A DNA stretch of 52,965 nucleotides from Thaumasiovibrio sp043421945 (GTDB taxonomy: Bacteria > Pseudomonadota > Gammaproteobacteria > Enterobacterales > Vibrionaceae), in assembly GCA_043421945.1 (NCBI GenBank), contig JBHOGO010000022.1, positions 1 to 52,965 of the forward strand. The letters run 5' to 3'. The translations under genes were made by a program, and so were the position numbers. Below the pieces are notes generated by a model that ran no database searches, was not told where the DNA came from, and worked only from the letters and a program-made list of their open reading frames with translations. This document shows positions 52,047 to 52,965 of the stretch, one piece after another; position 1 is the stretch's first letter; each line of letters starts with the position of its first letter.

Positions 52047-52660
52047 GCCTATTAACACGTATCGATTGGGAAAAAGTCGATAATCTGATTCCTGCAGTGA
52101 TTCAAGATAACAACAGTGGCCAAGTTTTGATGCTAGGCTACATGGATCAAGCCGCTCTACAAAAAACACTCGACACAGAGCAGGTCACTTTTTTCTCGCG
52201 TACCAAGCAACGATTGTGGACAAAGGGCGAAACGTCAGGCAATGTCTTGCAGCTTAAAAGTATTGCGCTCGATTGCGATCAAGATACGCTATTGGTTCAG
52301 GTTACGCCGATAGGGCCCACTTGCCACTTAGAAACGACAACCTGTTTTGACGGCGATAACGTTGCACCACCCTCTTTGGTGTTCCTTCATCAACTGGAAC
52401 AAGTATTGGCTTCAAGAAAAGGTGCCGATACTGATAGCTCTTATACCGCCAGTTTGTACGCCCGCGGCACCAAACGTATTTCGCAAAAAGTCGGCGAAGA
52501 AGGCGTTGAAGTCGCGCTTGCGGCAACGTCGGGTGACAAGGCGGAGCTAGTGAATGAGTCAGCTGATTTGATTTACCACCTGTTAGTACTGCTGCAAGAT
52601 CAAGACATGACCTTAGCGGATATCACTCAGCGTTTATCTGAGCGTCATCAAAAAGCATAG
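52043..52660 (+). CDS. hisI: Bifunctional phosphoribosyl-AMP cyclohydrolase / ATP pyrophosphohydrolase HisI(E)
   Basis: The 205-residue protein fuses the HisI cyclohydrolase (about 1-115) with the HisE pyrophosphohydrolase (about 115-205). HisI motifs include VLMLGYMDQAALQKT, FFSRTKQRLWTKGETSGN and the metal-binding DCDQDTLLVQVTPIGPTCH. HisE motifs include SYTASLYARGTKRISQKVGEEGVE and ESADLIYHLLVLL. It closes the operon; a hairpin follows. Confidence 0.98.
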   Translation: MSLLTRIDWEKVDNLIPAVIQDNNSGQVLMLGYMDQAALQKTLDTEQVTFFSRTKQRLWTKGETSGNVLQLKSIALDCDQDTLLVQVTPIGPTCHLETTTCFDGDNVAPPSLVFLHQLEQVLASRKGADTDSSYTASLYARGTKRISQKVGEEGVEVALAATSGDKAELVNESADLIYHLLVLLQDQDMTLADITQRLSERHQKA

Positions 52661-52732
52661 GTCAGCCCTTTACCCCCTTCTTATTTTCGTTGCTAAGAAC
52701 GGGTAAATAGAGTCATCAATTAGTAATACCCC

Positions 52733-52755
52733 AAGGGCGACATCATGTCGCTCTT
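52733..52755 (+). terminator. Probable his operon terminator
   Basis: AAGGGCGAC (52733-52741) pairs with GTCGCTCTT (52747-52755), with one G-T pair, across a 5-base loop. ACTTTTCTC follows, an imperfect T-tract. It is 70 bases after hisI. Confidence 0.6.
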
Positions 52756-52789
52756 ACTTTTCTCTACCGTATCCATTTAGCCCCCACTT

Positions 52790-52965
52790 CTAACTATCCA
52801 CGACAAAGTCATCTATAAATCTAAGATGCTGGTGGAAAATAGCCCATTCGTGAATTACTCCCACTAAATCAAAGATTATAGTGTGAGCTTCTTGGTGTAG
52901 CCTTGACTTACTCGCCAAACTCACCAATTCTAATGCGAGTGACCTAGCAAGTGACTCGCATCGGC
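52790..52965 (-). CDS. Possible partial gene at the right edge
   Basis: On the minus strand a frame is open from the window edge to a TAG at 52790-52792 and encodes 57 residues without a start. The sequence has regular leucines (ESLARSLALELVSLAS) and ends FIDDFVVDS, consistent with an alpha-helical protein tail. Its family is not recognised. It would be convergent with the his operon, which fits the terminator between them. It may also be chance. Confidence 0.4.
   Translation of the reverse strand, partial: RCESLARSLALELVSLASKSRLHQEAHTIIFDLVGVIHEWAIFHQHLRFIDDFVVDS

Noticed and set aside
52933..52962. Inverted repeat ATGCGAGT ... ACTCGCAT at the right edge
   Set aside because: Only 8 bp with a 13-base loop, and it falls inside a possible coding frame; no T-tract or attachment-site features.

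Overview
The window looks like part of the main chromosome of a Vibrionaceae-type gammaproteobacterium. It has moderate G+C, strong protein similarity to E. coli and Vibrio housekeeping genes, and a vibrio-like order: tol-pal, cyd, ruv, cysS/ppiB/lpxH, an EAL-HDOD protein of CdgJ type, ychJ, then the his operon. The species cannot be fixed from sequence alone. No rRNA, tRNA, insertion sequence, CRISPR array or prophage was seen.

Region by region. 1-1.7 kb: a possible gene tail, a small exported protein of unknown function and a UPF0149 (YecA-like) protein. 1.7-7.9 kb (minus): tolQ-tolR-tolA-tolB-pal-cpoB, the envelope energy-transducing Tol-Pal system, followed by nadA. 8.5-11.6 kb (minus): cydA-cydB-cydX-ybgE, the bd-type quinol oxidase, with two FNR-like sites upstream. 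The thioesterase gene ybgC, normally just before tolQ, is absent and a 0.6 kb gene-free stretch lies there. 12-22 kb: aspS-yebC-ruvC and ruvA-ruvB on the minus strand. The usual ruvC-ruvA junction is interrupted by a plus-strand block holding a crotonase and mglBAC, a galactose/glucose ABC importer with its own GalR/GalS-like operator.

22-31 kb (plus): a DUF72 protein, a RidA-like protein, cmoA-cmoB (tRNA wobble uridine modification), and a three-gene cassette: a lipoprotein with a retropepsin-like protease domain, an inactive-transglutaminase/multi-TM membrane protein and an ATP-grasp glutamate-ligase-like enzyme. Then come a PatB/MalY-type C-S lyase and a VC2046-type conserved protein. The three-gene cassette is the best candidate in the window for a little-described system: a protease and a ligase that may act oppositely on a peptide or polyglutamate modification, tied to the membrane. 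31-33.5 kb: an SDR-fold protein lacking its catalytic tyrosine, a GNAT acetyltransferase and an AraC-type regulator split by a frameshift.

33.7-45 kb: adhE (fermentative) divergent from the MarC-family gene ychE across a 572-base region with an FNR/CRP-like site; a HDOD protein; cysS divergent from ppiB; lpxH; a TSUP permease; an EAL-HDOD protein and ychJ overlapping by one base. 45.3-52.7 kb: a complete histidine operon, hisL-G-D-C-B-H-A-F-I, headed by a leader peptide with six consecutive His codons and a textbook attenuator. At the right edge an open minus-strand frame may be the tail of another gene.
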